From: Fidelibacterota bacterium
GTDB lineage: Bacteria > Pseudomonadota > Alphaproteobacteria > Rhodospirillales > Rhodospirillaceae
Assembly: GCA_947476065.1 (NCBI GenBank)
Contig: CANJPG010000026.1
Location: forward strand, 1-40,114
Length of the DNA stretch: 40,114 nucleotides
Direction: 5' to 3'
Part shown: in pieces, positions 13,743-23,258 of the stretch
Position numbering within the stretch: position 1 is the stretch's first letter
How the letters are laid out: the number at the start of each line of letters is the position of its first letter
Notes under the pieces: model-generated
Seen by the model: only the letters and a program-made list of their open reading frames with translations
What the model was told of the DNA's origin: nothing
Databases searched by the model: none
Made by a program: the position numbers and the translations under genes

Positions 13743-15242
13743 GTGGCGTTGGCAAAAAAAATCACAAGTGCTGCGGCCCTCAGCCTGATATTGGCCGGCT
13801 GCGCGGTCGGCCCCGATTTCGAACGTCCGGCCGCTCCAGACGTGAACGGCTTCACCGGCACGCCCCTGCCCGCCGAGACGGCGTCAGCCGCCGTTCCCGG
13901 CGGCAGTGCACAGAAATTTATCGTCGGCGAAAACATCACTGCGCAGTGGTGGACGCTGTTTCAATCGCCGCAGCTCAACGGTTTGATCGAGCTGGCGATC
14001 CGCAACAATCCGAGCCTACAGGCCGCGCAAGCCTCATTGCGTCAGGCGCAGGAAAACCTTTCTGCAACCAAGAGCGTGCTCATTCCTTCGGTGGACGGTC
14101 ATCTCGATGCACGGCGCCAGAAGAGCTACGGGAATTTCGGCGGGCCGACTGCGGTGACAATTCCAGCGTATACCGTGACAACCGCCTCGGTGTCGGTATC
14201 CTATGCGCTGGATATTTTCGGTGCCTCGCGCCGCGCCTTGGAAGGAACCCGCGCCCAGACCGAGCAGGCGCGCTTCCAGATGGAGGCCGCTTACCTCACC
14301 CTGACGTCCAACGTTGTCGTGACTGCTGTACAGCAGGCCTCGCTGCGGGCCCAGGTGGCCGCGACGCAAACAATTCTCGATGCCCAGGAACAGCAGCTCG
14401 GCGTTCTGCAAAAGCAATTGGAGCTGGGTGGCGTGGCGGAAGCCGACGTTTTGACCCAACTGACCGCCGTCGCGCAGACGCGCGCGCAGCTTCCGCAGCT
14501 GCAGAAGCAGCTTTTCCAGACCAATAACCAGCTACTGGCCCTGACCGGCCGTTTCCCTGATCGCGTTGCGGAAGAATTCGACCTCGGCGCGCTGCAGCTG
14601 CCAGTAACGCTGCCGGTGAGTCTGCCGTCACAACTTGTCGAGCAGCGCCCCGATATCCGTGCCGCGCAGGAAGTGATGCACGCCGCGAGCGCCGACATCG
14701 GATTCGCGACGGCGATGATGCTGCCGCAGATCTCGCTGGGCGCCACCTACGGCAGCTCCGCCTCAGCCTTCGACCAGCTGTTCGCGGCGAGCTCCGGCAT
14801 CTGGACCTTAAGCGGCGGACTGGTCCAGCCAATCTTCCACGGCGGCGAGCTTTTACACAAACGCCGCGCGGCCGTGGCCGCCTACGACGCCGCCGCCGCG
14901 CAATACCGCGGCACTGTTTTGGGGGCGTTCCAGAATGTCTCTGACGTGTTGCGCGCGCTCGAGGTAGATGCCGAAGCCGTCAAGGCACAGCTGGAGGCGG
15001 AACGCGCGGCGGCCCAAAACCTGGAGATCGCCCAGAACCGCTATCAGTCCGGCGCCACCAATTTCCTCACGCTGCTTGATGCACAGCGCACCTATCAGCA
15101 GGCGCGCATCGCGCTCGTGCAGTCGCAAAGTGCGCGCTACGCCGACACCGCCGCGCTGTTCGTAGCCTTGGGCGGCGGCTGGTGGAACCGCCCGGAAAAC
15201 AAAGACGATACCGCCGAAAATACCGTCGCAGACAACAAGTAA
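13743..15242 (+). CDS. outer-membrane efflux lipoprotein (OprM/NodT family)
   Basis: The outer-membrane channel of a tripartite RND pump. It is 499 residues with a lipoprotein signal: hydrophobic stretch to LILAGC, lipidated Cys20, followed by AVGPDFERPAAP, the typical OprM/NodT start of the mature protein. Two TolC-type repeats are visible (QWWTLFQSPQLNGLIELAIRNNPSLQAA; later RPDIRAAQEVMHAASADIGFATAMMLPQISL and NRYQSGATNFLTLLDAQRTY). Start is GTG at 13743 with AAGGAAACGA upstream. First gene of a three-gene operon; placing the outer-membrane gene first is less common than last. An operator-like repeat lies 130-160 bp upstream. Confidence 0.94.
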   Translation: MALAKKITSAAALSLILAGCAVGPDFERPAAPDVNGFTGTPLPAETASAAVPGGSAQKFIVGENITAQWWTLFQSPQLNGLIELAIRNNPSLQAAQASLRQAQENLSATKSVLIPSVDGHLDARRQKSYGNFGGPTAVTIPAYTVTTASVSVSYALDIFGASRRALEGTRAQTEQARFQMEAAYLTLTSNVVVTAVQQASLRAQVAATQTILDAQEQQLGVLQKQLELGGVAEADVLTQLTAVAQTRAQLPQLQKQLFQTNNQLLALTGRFPDRVAEEFDLGALQLPVTLPVSLPSQLVEQRPDIRAAQEVMHAASADIGFATAMMLPQISLGATYGSSASAFDQLFAASSGIWTLSGGLVQPIFHGGELLHKRRAAVAAYDAAAAQYRGTVLGAFQNVSDVLRALEVDAEAVKAQLEAERAAAQNLEIAQNRYQSGATNFLTLLDAQRTYQQARIALVQSQSARYADTAALFVALGGGWWNRPENKDDTAENTVADNK

Positions 15243-15256
15243 TCGAGAGACCGAAG

Positions 15257-16396
15257 ATGAACGTAACAATGAAACGCATGGTGATCATGCTGGTCGCCGT
15301 CGGTGTAGTGCTGGGGCTGATTTTCGGCTTCGGTGTTTTCAAAGGCGTGATGATCAAGAAGTACTTCGCCTCGCAAGGCGCGCCGCCGCAGACGGTCTCG
15401 ACCATAACCGCCCAGATGGACAACTGGCAGCCAACGGTGAACGCCGTCGGCAGCCTGAAGGCCGCCAAGGGGGCCGATCTTTCGCTGGAAGTGCCTGGGA
15501 TTGTCGAGGAGATCATGTTCACCGGCGGCGAAGACGTGAAGGCCGGCACGGTGCTTCTGCGTCTGCGTGCCGAAGATGACGAAGCCCGCCTGCGTTCACT
15601 GGAGGCTTCGGCAGCTTTGTCCGCGAGCACCTTTGAGCGCAACACGAAGCAATTCGAGGCCAAGGCTATCAGCCGGGCCTCGCTAGACGTCGATGCCGCC
15701 AACTTGAAAAGCGCGCGTGCGGCGGTCGAAGAGGCGCGCGCCACGCTGAACAAAAAGATCGTCAAGGCGCCGTTTTCGGGCCGCCTGGGCGTGCGCGCGG
15801 TTGACGTGGGTCAATACCTGACGCCTGGCACCCCTATCGTCACGCTGCAGGCGCTGGACCCGATTTACGCCGACTTCTATCTGCCGGCGCTGCAGGTCAA
15901 CCGCATCGAGGCTGGCCAGAAGGCGATTGTGAAGGTCGATAGCGAGACCGACGGGGGCAACGTCGGCCAGATTTCCGCGATCAATCCGAAGGTCGAAACC
16001 GCGAGCCGCAACGTGCTGGTGCGGGCAACTTTGAAGAACCCGACGCTGAAACTGCTGCCGGGAACATCTGTCACAGTCGATATCGATACCGGCAAGGCGC
16101 AGCGTTACATCACGCTGCCGCAAACCGCGATCACCTACAACCCATACGGCGATACGGTTTACATCGCCCAGGAAGACGGCAAGGACGACAAAGGCCAGCC
16201 CAAGTACAAGGCCCGCCAGACCTTCGTCGTCACCGGCCCGACGCGCGGCGATCAGGTGGCGGTGTTCGAAGGCGTGAAGGAAGGCGACAAGGTGATCACC
16301 GCCGGCCAGTTAAAACTTCAGAACGACTCACCGCTGATCATCAATAACGCCGTGCAGCCACCCAATAGCCCGAACCCGAAGCCGGTCGATCAATAA
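15257..16396 (+). CDS. RND efflux periplasmic adaptor (membrane fusion protein)
   Basis: The adaptor that joins the inner-membrane pump to the outer-membrane channel. It is 379 residues with an N-terminal membrane anchor (MLVAVGVVLGLIFGFGVF, about 10-27), barrel-sandwich/lipoyl half (LEVPGIVEEIMFTGGEDVKAGTVLLRL), an alpha-hairpin (about 105-155), the second lipoyl half (IVKAPFSGRLGVRAVDVGQYLTPGTPIVTLQ), and beta-barrel and membrane-proximal domains (GTSVTVDIDTG, DQVAVFEGVKEGDKVITAGQLKL). ATG at 15257 sits 14 bp after the preceding stop, with GAGA upstream; the frame is open earlier, but that is coding sequence of the outer-membrane gene. Confidence 0.94.
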   Translation: MNVTMKRMVIMLVAVGVVLGLIFGFGVFKGVMIKKYFASQGAPPQTVSTITAQMDNWQPTVNAVGSLKAAKGADLSLEVPGIVEEIMFTGGEDVKAGTVLLRLRAEDDEARLRSLEASAALSASTFERNTKQFEAKAISRASLDVDAANLKSARAAVEEARATLNKKIVKAPFSGRLGVRAVDVGQYLTPGTPIVTLQALDPIYADFYLPALQVNRIEAGQKAIVKVDSETDGGNVGQISAINPKVETASRNVLVRATLKNPTLKLLPGTSVTVDIDTGKAQRYITLPQTAITYNPYGDTVYIAQEDGKDDKGQPKYKARQTFVVTGPTRGDQVAVFEGVKEGDKVITAGQLKLQNDSPLIINNAVQPPNSPNPKPVDQ

Positions 16397-16435
16397 AGCA
16401 TTGGATCAATAAGCTGTAAGGGCGAGGTTACCGAC

Positions 16436-19400
16436 ATGAAGTTCACCGATATCTTTGTCACCCGTCCGGTGCTTGCCACCGTCGTCAGCCTGACGATCTT
16501 GGTGCTTGGCCTGCGCGCGCTGGGCGCGCTGTCCATTCAGCAGTATCCCCACACCGAAAGCGGCGTGGTGACGGTGACGACGTCCTACTACGGCGCCGAC
16601 CCGGACGTGGTCGCGGGCTTCATTACCACGCCTTTGGAAAACGCCATCGCTCAGGCCAACGGCATCGATTACATGACCTCCAGCAGCCGCAGCGGCCTGT
16701 CGACGATCACCGTCAACCTGCGCCTGAACTATGATTCCAACCGCGCGCTGACCGAGATCAACACCAAGGTCAACGCCGCCATCAACAGTTTACCCCCTCA
16801 GTCTCAGCAGCCGATCCTGGCGGTCAGCGCCGGCCTCGGCACGGCCTCGATGTACATGGGCTTCTACAGCACGGTGCTGCCGCAGAACAAAATCACCGAC
16901 TATCTGGTGCGCGTGGTTCAGCCCAAATTGCAGGCCGTGGAAGGCGTGCAGAACGCCGAAATACTCGGCGGCCAGAACTTTGCCCTGCGGGCCTGGCTCG
17001 ACCCTGCCAAGCTCGCCGCCTACTCCCTGACGGCCGGCGACGTGCGCGATAAGCTGGGACAAAACGACTACATCTCAGGCATCGGCAACACCAAGGGGCT
17101 GATGACTCAAACCACACTGACCGCCTCGACAGGCGTGCATACGGTTGAGGAATTCGAGAACCTGGTCATCAAGGGCCAAGGCGACGCCATCGTACGCCTG
17201 AAGGACGTCGCCAAGGTGACGCTGGGTTCGGAGGACTACGAGTCCAACTTCTCCTTCGACGGCAAGGACAGCGTCAGCATGGGCATCAATATCGCCCCTG
17301 GCGCCAACCTGCTTGACGTCATCAAGGGCGTGCGCGCCGTGTTTCCTGAAATCCAGGCCAACCTTCCGGCCGGTCTTGATGGCGAAATTGTTTATGACGC
17401 CACCAACTTCGTCAACTCGGCCATCAACGAAGTGATCAGCACGCTGGTCGAGGCCCTGGTGATCGTCACGTTCGTGGTTTTTGCCTTCATGGGCTCGCCG
17501 CGCGCGGTGTTCATCCCCACCATCGCCATGCCGCTGTCGCTGGTTGGCACCTTCGCGATGATGTTGGCCTTCGGTTTCTCGATCAATCTGCTCACTCTCT
17601 TGGCGCTGGTATTGGCCATTGGTCTGGTGGTGGACGACGCCATCATTGTCGTCGAAAACGTCACCCGCCATCTGGAAGAAGGCATGCAGCCCATACCGGC
17701 CGCCATACGCGCGGCGCGCGAGCTGGGTGGACCGATTATTGCCATGACCATCGTGCTGGTGGCGGTCTACGTGCCCGTGGGCTTCCAAGGGGGGCTAACC
17801 GGCACGCTGTTTAAGGAATTCGCGCTGACGTTGATCGGCGCCGTGACGATTTCCGCAATCATTGCCCTCACGCTGTCGCCGATGATGTGCTCGCGCATGC
17901 TGCGGCCGCGTGGCGCACCCGTCAGCAACTGGGAAAAGGCACTGGTAGCCTTCATTGATCGCCAGTTCGACCGTGTGCACCAAGGTTACATGCGCTTGCT
18001 ACGCGCCAGTCTGCAGACGATTTCTGTGACGCTGGTGTTCGCCGCCATCATCCTGTCCAGCATCTACTTCCTCTATAGCGGCTCGCGCAGCGAACTGGCG
18101 CCAGCCGAGGACGAAGGCTTCCTGATCGCCTTCTCGACACCCTCGACGAATTCCACGCTGGAACAGCGCCTGATGTACGGCAAACAGTTGCGCGGCTATG
18201 CAGCGAAACACGAAGAAGTTGAGCACATGTTCCAGATGGATTTTCCGGGACAGTCGATCTCCGGCTTCGTGATGAAACCCTGGGAGAAGCGCAGCCGCTC
18301 GGTGGCGCAGATCCAGCAAGCCATGCAGCAGGACTACAATATGATCCCGGGCAGCCAAGTCGCAGTGTTTGCGCCGCCGTCCCTGCCGGGCGCTCAGGGC
18401 CTGCCGGTGCAGTTCTCCATCGGCACCACGCAGTCCTTCAACCAGCTGAACGACGTCAGCTCGGCTTTCATGCAGGAAGCCCTGAAAAGCGGCATGTTCA
18501 TCTTCCTGAACTCCGACCTCAAGATTAACCGTCCGCAGTCCAATATCGAGATCGACCGCGATAAGGCGGCTCAGCTTGGCCTGACCATGAGCGACGTCGG
18601 CAATGCGATGTCGGCGATGCTGGGCGGCGGGTACGTCAATTACTTCAGCATCGAGGGACGGTCGTACAAAGTCATTCCCCAGGTGCAGCAGAGCTCGCGT
18701 CTCAACACCGAGCAATTGCTCGACTATCATATCCGTGCGCCAAACGGCACGACGTTGCCGTTGTCGACCATCGCCACCATCTCGACCAAGACCGTGCCGG
18801 AAGCCATCAATCACTTCCAGCAGCTTGCCTCGTCGACGGTCCAGGGTGTGCCGATGCCAGGCGTCAGCCTGGGAACCGCGACGGCGTATCTGCAGGATCT
18901 GGCCACGCGCACTCTGCCGGCGGGCTACTTCGTCGATTACGGCGGCCCGACGCGCCAGTTCATCAAGGAATCCAGCGGTTTCGTAGTGACCTTCGGCTTT
19001 GCGCTGATCATCATTTATCTCGCCTTGGCAGCACTGTTTGAAAGCTTCCGTGACCCGGTGATCATCCTGGTGTCGGTGCCCATGTCCATTGCCGGCGCGC
19101 TGATCTTCATCAACATCGGCATCGGCGGCGCCACCTTGAACATCTACACGCAAGTAGGATTGGTCACGCTCATGGGCCTGATCAGCAAACACGGCATCCT
19201 GCTGGTGGAGTTTGCCAACGAGATGCAGAAAGCCGGCAAGACAAAATTAGAAGCCATCGAGGCGTCAGCCAGCATCCGTCTGCGCCCAATCATGATGACC
19301 ACCGCCGCAATGGTGTTTGGTGTGTTCCCGCTGGTGTTTGCGAGCGGTGCGGGCGCCGCGTCGCGCTTTAGTATTGGCCTGGTCATAGCGACGGGCATCT

Positions 19401-19516
19401 CGATCGGCACGCTTTTCACGCTGTTCGTGGTGCCCGCGGTTTACATGCTGATGGCCACGGCCCACCAGCGCGAAGGCGCCTTGGACGAAGCCACCTACCC
19501 GGTTGCGGCTGATTAG
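16436..19516 (+). CDS. RND multidrug efflux pump, HAE-1 family permease
   Basis: The proton-driven inner-membrane pump of the system, 1026 residues, the usual size of AcrB/MexB-type proteins. It starts MKFTDIFVTRPVLATVVSL (TM1), followed by the first large periplasmic loop. The proton-relay aspartates are in GLVVDDAIIVVENV (Asp400, Asp401) and the matching TM10 lysine in GLISKHGILLVEFANE (Lys918). The second half repeats the pattern. Substrates cannot be read from the sequence; drug, dye or solvent export is typical. The last base pairs overlap the convergent pssA: the two stop codons share 19514-19515. Confidence 0.96.
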   Translation: MKFTDIFVTRPVLATVVSLTILVLGLRALGALSIQQYPHTESGVVTVTTSYYGADPDVVAGFITTPLENAIAQANGIDYMTSSSRSGLSTITVNLRLNYDSNRALTEINTKVNAAINSLPPQSQQPILAVSAGLGTASMYMGFYSTVLPQNKITDYLVRVVQPKLQAVEGVQNAEILGGQNFALRAWLDPAKLAAYSLTAGDVRDKLGQNDYISGIGNTKGLMTQTTLTASTGVHTVEEFENLVIKGQGDAIVRLKDVAKVTLGSEDYESNFSFDGKDSVSMGINIAPGANLLDVIKGVRAVFPEIQANLPAGLDGEIVYDATNFVNSAINEVISTLVEALVIVTFVVFAFMGSPRAVFIPTIAMPLSLVGTFAMMLAFGFSINLLTLLALVLAIGLVVDDAIIVVENVTRHLEEGMQPIPAAIRAARELGGPIIAMTIVLVAVYVPVGFQGGLTGTLFKEFALTLIGAVTISAIIALTLSPMMCSRMLRPRGAPVSNWEKALVAFIDRQFDRVHQGYMRLLRASLQTISVTLVFAAIILSSIYFLYSGSRSELAPAEDEGFLIAFSTPSTNSTLEQRLMYGKQLRGYAAKHEEVEHMFQMDFPGQSISGFVMKPWEKRSRSVAQIQQAMQQDYNMIPGSQVAVFAPPSLPGAQGLPVQFSIGTTQSFNQLNDVSSAFMQEALKSGMFIFLNSDLKINRPQSNIEIDRDKAAQLGLTMSDVGNAMSAMLGGGYVNYFSIEGRSYKVIPQVQQSSRLNTEQLLDYHIRAPNGTTLPLSTIATISTKTVPEAINHFQQLASSTVQGVPMPGVSLGTATAYLQDLATRTLPAGYFVDYGGPTRQFIKESSGFVVTFGFALIIIYLALAALFESFRDPVIILVSVPMSIAGALIFINIGIGGATLNIYTQVGLVTLMGLISKHGILLVEFANEMQKAGKTKLEAIEASASIRLRPIMMTTAAMVFGVFPLVFASGAGAASRFSIGLVIATGISIGTLFTLFVVPAVYMLMATAHQREGALDEATYPVAAD

Positions 19517-20394
19517 GCGGCGGGGCCCGAAGTCGCAGCAGCGGTTTCGGCCTGGGCGCGTTTCTCAAGGCGCCGGAACGACGCCGCGCTGAGTGGAATG
19601 GTGACCAGGTAGAGCAGGCCCACGAGGCTCAGCGTCGCCCAGGGGTCGGTCACCAGGAAGGCAGCAAAGGCCCCGATGAAGATCATTAGCGGCAGCACCC
19701 ATTGCGGTTTCAGCCGCATGTGTTTGCCGGCATAAACCGGCACGCGGCTGACCATCAAGATGGACGACGTCAGCAGAAAAGCGCCGGCCAGCACGGGCGA
19801 CATCAAAAAGTCAGAGCCGGCATAAAGCCAGAGAATCAGCGGCATGATGGCAATGCCAGCCCCGCCCGGCGAGGGTACGCCGGTGAAGTAGTTGTGCGCC
19901 CAGGCCGGCAAACCCGGCTGCCCGACCATGGTATTGAAGCGGGCCAGGCGCAGGACGCAGCAGACCGCATGCAAGAGGCAGAGCGCCCAGCCGATGCCGC
20001 CGGCATCGTGCATGACCCACAAATACATCAGCATTGCAGGCGCCACGCCGAAACTTACAGCATCAGCCAAGGAATCCAGTTCCGCGCCGAATTTGGTCGT
20101 GCAGCGCAGCATGCGTGCAACGCGGCCGTCCACACCGTCCAGCATGGCGGCGATCACCAGCGCGACCGCCGCGCGGTCCCACTGGCTGTTGATGCCGTAG
20201 CGTATGGCGGTAAGCCCTGCGCACAGCGCAAGCAGAGTCAGGATATTTGGGAAGATCCGGTTGAACGACAGGCTTTGCAGACGCCGCCGGGCAGCGCCGC
20301 CCATGACGCCACCGCCGAACCTGCGCCGCCGCGGCCGCTCAACCGGGTCGTCGTCATGTTCAGGATCGACTGCATCGGGGCGGCTGTCATCCAT
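19513..20394 (-). CDS. pssA: CDP-diacylglycerol-serine O-phosphatidyltransferase
   Basis: PssA makes phosphatidylserine from CDP-diacylglycerol and serine in the inner membrane. It has 293 residues. After an Arg/Asp-rich N-terminal tail come FPNILTLLALCAGLTAIR and the CDP-alcohol phosphatidyltransferase motif D-G-x2-A-R-x8-G-x3-D-x3-D (DGRVARMLRCTTKFGAELDSLAD), then several membrane helices. ATG at 20394 shares one base with the psd stop (TGATG), so it is translationally coupled to psd; a TTG just before it is less likely. Together with psd it forms the phosphatidylethanolamine pathway. It is convergent with, and overlaps, the RND gene. Confidence 0.95.
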   Translation of the reverse strand: MDDSRPDAVDPEHDDDPVERPRRRRFGGGVMGGAARRRLQSLSFNRIFPNILTLLALCAGLTAIRYGINSQWDRAAVALVIAAMLDGVDGRVARMLRCTTKFGAELDSLADAVSFGVAPAMLMYLWVMHDAGGIGWALCLLHAVCCVLRLARFNTMVGQPGLPAWAHNYFTGVPSPGGAGIAIMPLILWLYAGSDFLMSPVLAGAFLLTSSILMVSRVPVYAGKHMRLKPQWVLPLMIFIGAFAAFLVTDPWATLSLVGLLYLVTIPLSAASFRRLEKRAQAETAAATSGPAA

Positions 20395-21116
20395 CAACGC
20401 ACTTCACCTTCGCGCATGGTTTCATCGCTATTCATATCGGCGAGCACGGTTTCACCGGCGACCGCCTTCTGGCCGACGACCACCAGCGGGGCGACGCCCT
20501 TGGGCAAATAAACATCCAACCGGCTGCCGAAGCGGATCATGCCAAAACGTTGGCCGGTCAAGACGTGCTGACCTTCGCGCACATCGCAGCGGATACGCCG
20601 CGCGACCAGGCCCGCAATTTGGACCACGGCAAAGTCCCGTCCGTCGGCTGTTCGGATGACCAAGGCCTGACGTTCATTGTCTTCACTGGCTTTGTCCAAG
20701 GTCGCATTGAGGAATTTTCCCGGTGTGTATTCGTCCTTGATAACGGCGCCGGCGATCGGCGCACGATTCACATGGCAGTCGAACACACTCATGAAAACGC
20801 TGACGCGGAGCATCGGTTCCGTGCCGATGCCCAATTCGAGCGGCGGGACGGCGGGCCCAATCAACTGCACCGTGCCGTCGGCGGGGCTGACCACCAGGCC
20901 GGGGCGGGTCGGGGTGACCCGGTCGGGATCACGGAAGAAGAAGAAGCACCAGATCGTAAGCGCGAGTCCCACCAGCCCGAGTGGCGTCCAGATCCACCAC
21001 AAGATGAGCGCTCCGAGCGCAAAAATAGCAACGAATCCCGGACCTTCCGGATGCAGCGGCGGCAGGAGATAGTCACGCCAGCCGATCTCGGCGGATTTCA
21101 TTTCAGAGGTGGACAC
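20394..21116 (-). CDS. psd: phosphatidylserine decarboxylase, short proteobacterial type
   Basis: Psd converts phosphatidylserine to phosphatidylethanolamine. The proenzyme is 240 residues, the short class typical of alphaproteobacteria. It has N-terminal hydrophobic helices (about 28-61), SPADG with Asp80, FDCHVNR with His115, and the self-cleavage site FGS (Gly197-Ser198), where Ser198 becomes the pyruvoyl group; this is FGS rather than the E. coli LGST. Start is GTG at 21116, supported by GGAAGG eight bases upstream; the first ATG (Met6) has no ribosome site. It overlaps pssA by one base. Confidence 0.95.
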   Translation of the reverse strand: MSTSEMKSAEIGWRDYLLPPLHPEGPGFVAIFALGALILWWIWTPLGLVGLALTIWCFFFFRDPDRVTPTRPGLVVSPADGTVQLIGPAVPPLELGIGTEPMLRVSVFMSVFDCHVNRAPIAGAVIKDEYTPGKFLNATLDKASEDNERQALVIRTADGRDFAVVQIAGLVARRIRCDVREGQHVLTGQRFGMIRFGSRLDVYLPKGVAPLVVVGQKAVAGETVLADMNSDETMREGEVR

Positions 21117-21223
21117 GTAAGCATTCCTTCCATTTCTCGCGCCGGGGGCATGCCACGCCGGGACGCCAGCCAGTCATAACATTGCCGGCAAAAAAAATCA
21201 GGAGGAAGAGGCAGATAAGCCGA

Positions 21224-22144
21224 CTAGGGGCGGTTTTTCGAGGGCAGATTGAAGACCTGACCGGGGTAGATCAGGTTGGCGTCCTTGATCTGGTCCTTGT
21301 TGGCCTCATAAATCAGGCTGTACATCACGCCCTCGCCGTAGGTCCTCCGGGCGATGCGCCAGAGGCTGTTGCCATAGACGATGGTGACCGAGCCGGGCGG
21401 CATGGTGGCTTGGGCGGGGTCGAGCGTGAAAGGCACCTCGAGGCGCGAGATGACGTTGTTGTTGAGGCCCAGCTGGTCGGCGCGGATGGTGTGCTTGCCG
21501 GCGGCGGCCTTGCTTTTCGGCTCGACCTCCCAGGTGCCCTTTTCCGTCGCCGTGGCGCGGCCGATAAATTCGTTGTCGAGATAGATCTGGATGGTGCTTC
21601 CAGGGTCAGCCTTGCCGCTAAGGGCGAATTTGCCGTCGGCGCTGTAGTCGATGGCTTCAACCGTCAACGAGCCTGTGCCGGGTGCATTGGGGCCCTGCAG
21701 CACGCGGCTGCGCCCGCCTTCGCGGGACTGCTCAACGATCAGGATCTCGCCGTTGCGTTCGGGCACCGACATGACCACGACCTTCTCGGAGTTGAGCTCC
21801 TTGCCGCCGGGGCCGGGGGCCCGCAGCGAAAACTGGCGCGTGCCGGGGGATATCGGTGTGGTCGGCAGGAAGACCCATTCGCCGCGGGCATCGGCGGTGA
21901 CGCGGCCGATTTCCTTGTCGCCATCGAGAATCACCACGACCACACCGGGCTGGGCGCGCCCGGCCATGACCATGTTGCCTTTGGGATCGATGCGCACGAC
22001 GTCAAAACTGGGCGCGCCGGGTCCGGTCACGACAGCCGCCGGGCGGCCGCCAAAGCCACCTGGGCGCTGCAGCGTATAGTTCAGCACCAGGGCGCCGGCA
22101 ACGATCAGGACCCCGACGATTGCGACTATGAGCGGACGGTTCAC
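21224..22144 (-). CDS. LysM domain protein with Ig-like repeats, membrane anchored
   Basis: A 306-residue envelope protein. A single N-terminal hydrophobic helix (about residues 4-22) acts as signal anchor. The middle holds two beta-rich, Ig-like units with similar wording (VMAGRAQPGVVVVILDGDKEIGRVTADARGEWVF and LSGKADPGSTIQIYLDNEFIGRATATEKGTWEV). The C terminus is a LysM peptidoglycan-binding domain (VTIVYGNSLWRIARRTYGEG...IKDANLIYPGQVFNLP). It probably binds the cell wall; its precise role is unknown. It is on the same strand as psd-pssA, 107 bp upstream of psd. Confidence 0.88.
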   Translation of the reverse strand: MNRPLIVAIVGVLIVAGALVLNYTLQRPGGFGGRPAAVVTGPGAPSFDVVRIDPKGNMVMAGRAQPGVVVVILDGDKEIGRVTADARGEWVFLPTTPISPGTRQFSLRAPGPGGKELNSEKVVVMSVPERNGEILIVEQSREGGRSRVLQGPNAPGTGSLTVEAIDYSADGKFALSGKADPGSTIQIYLDNEFIGRATATEKGTWEVEPKSKAAAGKHTIRADQLGLNNNVISRLEVPFTLDPAQATMPPGSVTIVYGNSLWRIARRTYGEGVMYSLIYEANKDQIKDANLIYPGQVFNLPSKNRP

Positions 22145-22283
22145 GAAATCTCCGCGCTGGTTAATGTGCGGTTACAAAGTACGAATAACAAAGAGTTGTT
22201 CACAACTGGTTTACGCAATTAGCAGCGGTGATGCAACCAAGCCTGACCCAAATCCGGGGCAGAAATAAGGCGTATCCGGGGCC

Positions 22284-23117
22284 TTATGACCGGACTGTTA
22301 CGTAAACGACGAGGACCGCCAGCGCCACCGGCAAGGCCGCCAAAACGACGAGAATCAGCGGATATAGAACGGCACTGATGCGCGCCTGTGGCAACGGCAC
22401 GCGCTTGGCCGTGCCCTCGGCGAAGAAAATCAGCGGTACCAGCAATAGAGCCAAGCGCGACGCGGGGTGCATATGGCCAAGAGTCCATGCCATGGCAAGG
22501 AGCGCGCTGCCGGCGCCGAGAATGATGCTGTCACCCACCGGCACTTTGAACAGTGCCTGGGCCACGACATAGCCGAGCACGGCCAGGGCCAGGATGGCGC
22601 CGGAGGCGGCGAGCTTGGGATCCCCGGCCACAGCGGCCATGACCGCTATGCCCGAGGCCGAGACCGCCAGCAGGATCGTCGCGGTGAGGCCCTGGGTACG
22701 CAACACGTCGAGGCGTGCGATACCGAGGAAGGCGAGGACCGCGAGAATCGCCGTGGGCGCCAGCAGGTCGAGATTTGGCGCCGTCGGCAGCTCCAGCTTG
22801 CCGGTGACACTGCTCCAGGCGGAGCCCAACAGAAAAATGGCGGCCACCGCGGCAGCCCAGAAGCGCCTGGGCGCCAGCAGGTCGAGTGCCAGGCCTGCGA
22901 CCGCGGCCCCGAGGGCTATGTGTCCTATACGCGTGAGATCGGTCACCGGCGCCCAGCCGGGCTTGACGAAGATGACCCAGGACACGGCAAAAGCCAGCAT
23001 GACGCCGATGCCGGCGCCGCGCGCGGCCCGTTCAGGTCCGCCAAAAACGCGCAGCCCACCAGCCCAAAGCAGCGCTAGCGCAAACGGCACGATATGAATC
23101 AACGCGGATTTCAGCAT
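22284..23117 (-). CDS. polytopic membrane protein of unknown function
   Basis: A hydrophobic protein of 277 residues with about nine or ten predicted membrane helices, rich in Ala, Leu and Val, and few charged residues. I do not recognise the family. ATG at 23117 (MLKSALIHIVPFALALLW) is chosen because it puts the first helix near the N terminus; the frame stays open to a GTG at 23162. It lies between the LysM protein and the triheme cytochrome on the same strand, with 139-bp and 141-bp gaps, so co-transcription is uncertain. Confidence 0.75.
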   Translation of the reverse strand: MLKSALIHIVPFALALLWAGGLRVFGGPERAARGAGIGVMLAFAVSWVIFVKPGWAPVTDLTRIGHIALGAAVAGLALDLLAPRRFWAAAVAAIFLLGSAWSSVTGKLELPTAPNLDLLAPTAILAVLAFLGIARLDVLRTQGLTATILLAVSASGIAVMAAVAGDPKLAASGAILALAVLGYVVAQALFKVPVGDSIILGAGSALLAMAWTLGHMHPASRLALLLVPLIFFAEGTAKRVPLPQARISAVLYPLILVVLAALPVALAVLVVYVTVRS

Positions 23118-23258
23118 GCGGCGGATATCAACTGCACAGGCTTGTGAACCCAGAGGGCGCACGCCCCCATGACGCCGCCCCTACCCCACAGCTATGCCGG
23201 GCCCGCTTTTATGCCGGGTTTAGCGGCGAAAACCAACCGCGTCTCCAAATGCAGCAGC

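Noticed and set aside
17999-19192. 397-codon minus-strand frame within the RND gene
   Set aside because: Antisense shadow with a His/Arg/Asp-rich, non-protein-like composition.
21182-22222. 346-codon plus-strand frame opposite the LysM gene
   Set aside because: The minus-strand frame has a signal anchor, Ig-like repeats and a LysM domain; the plus frame has none.
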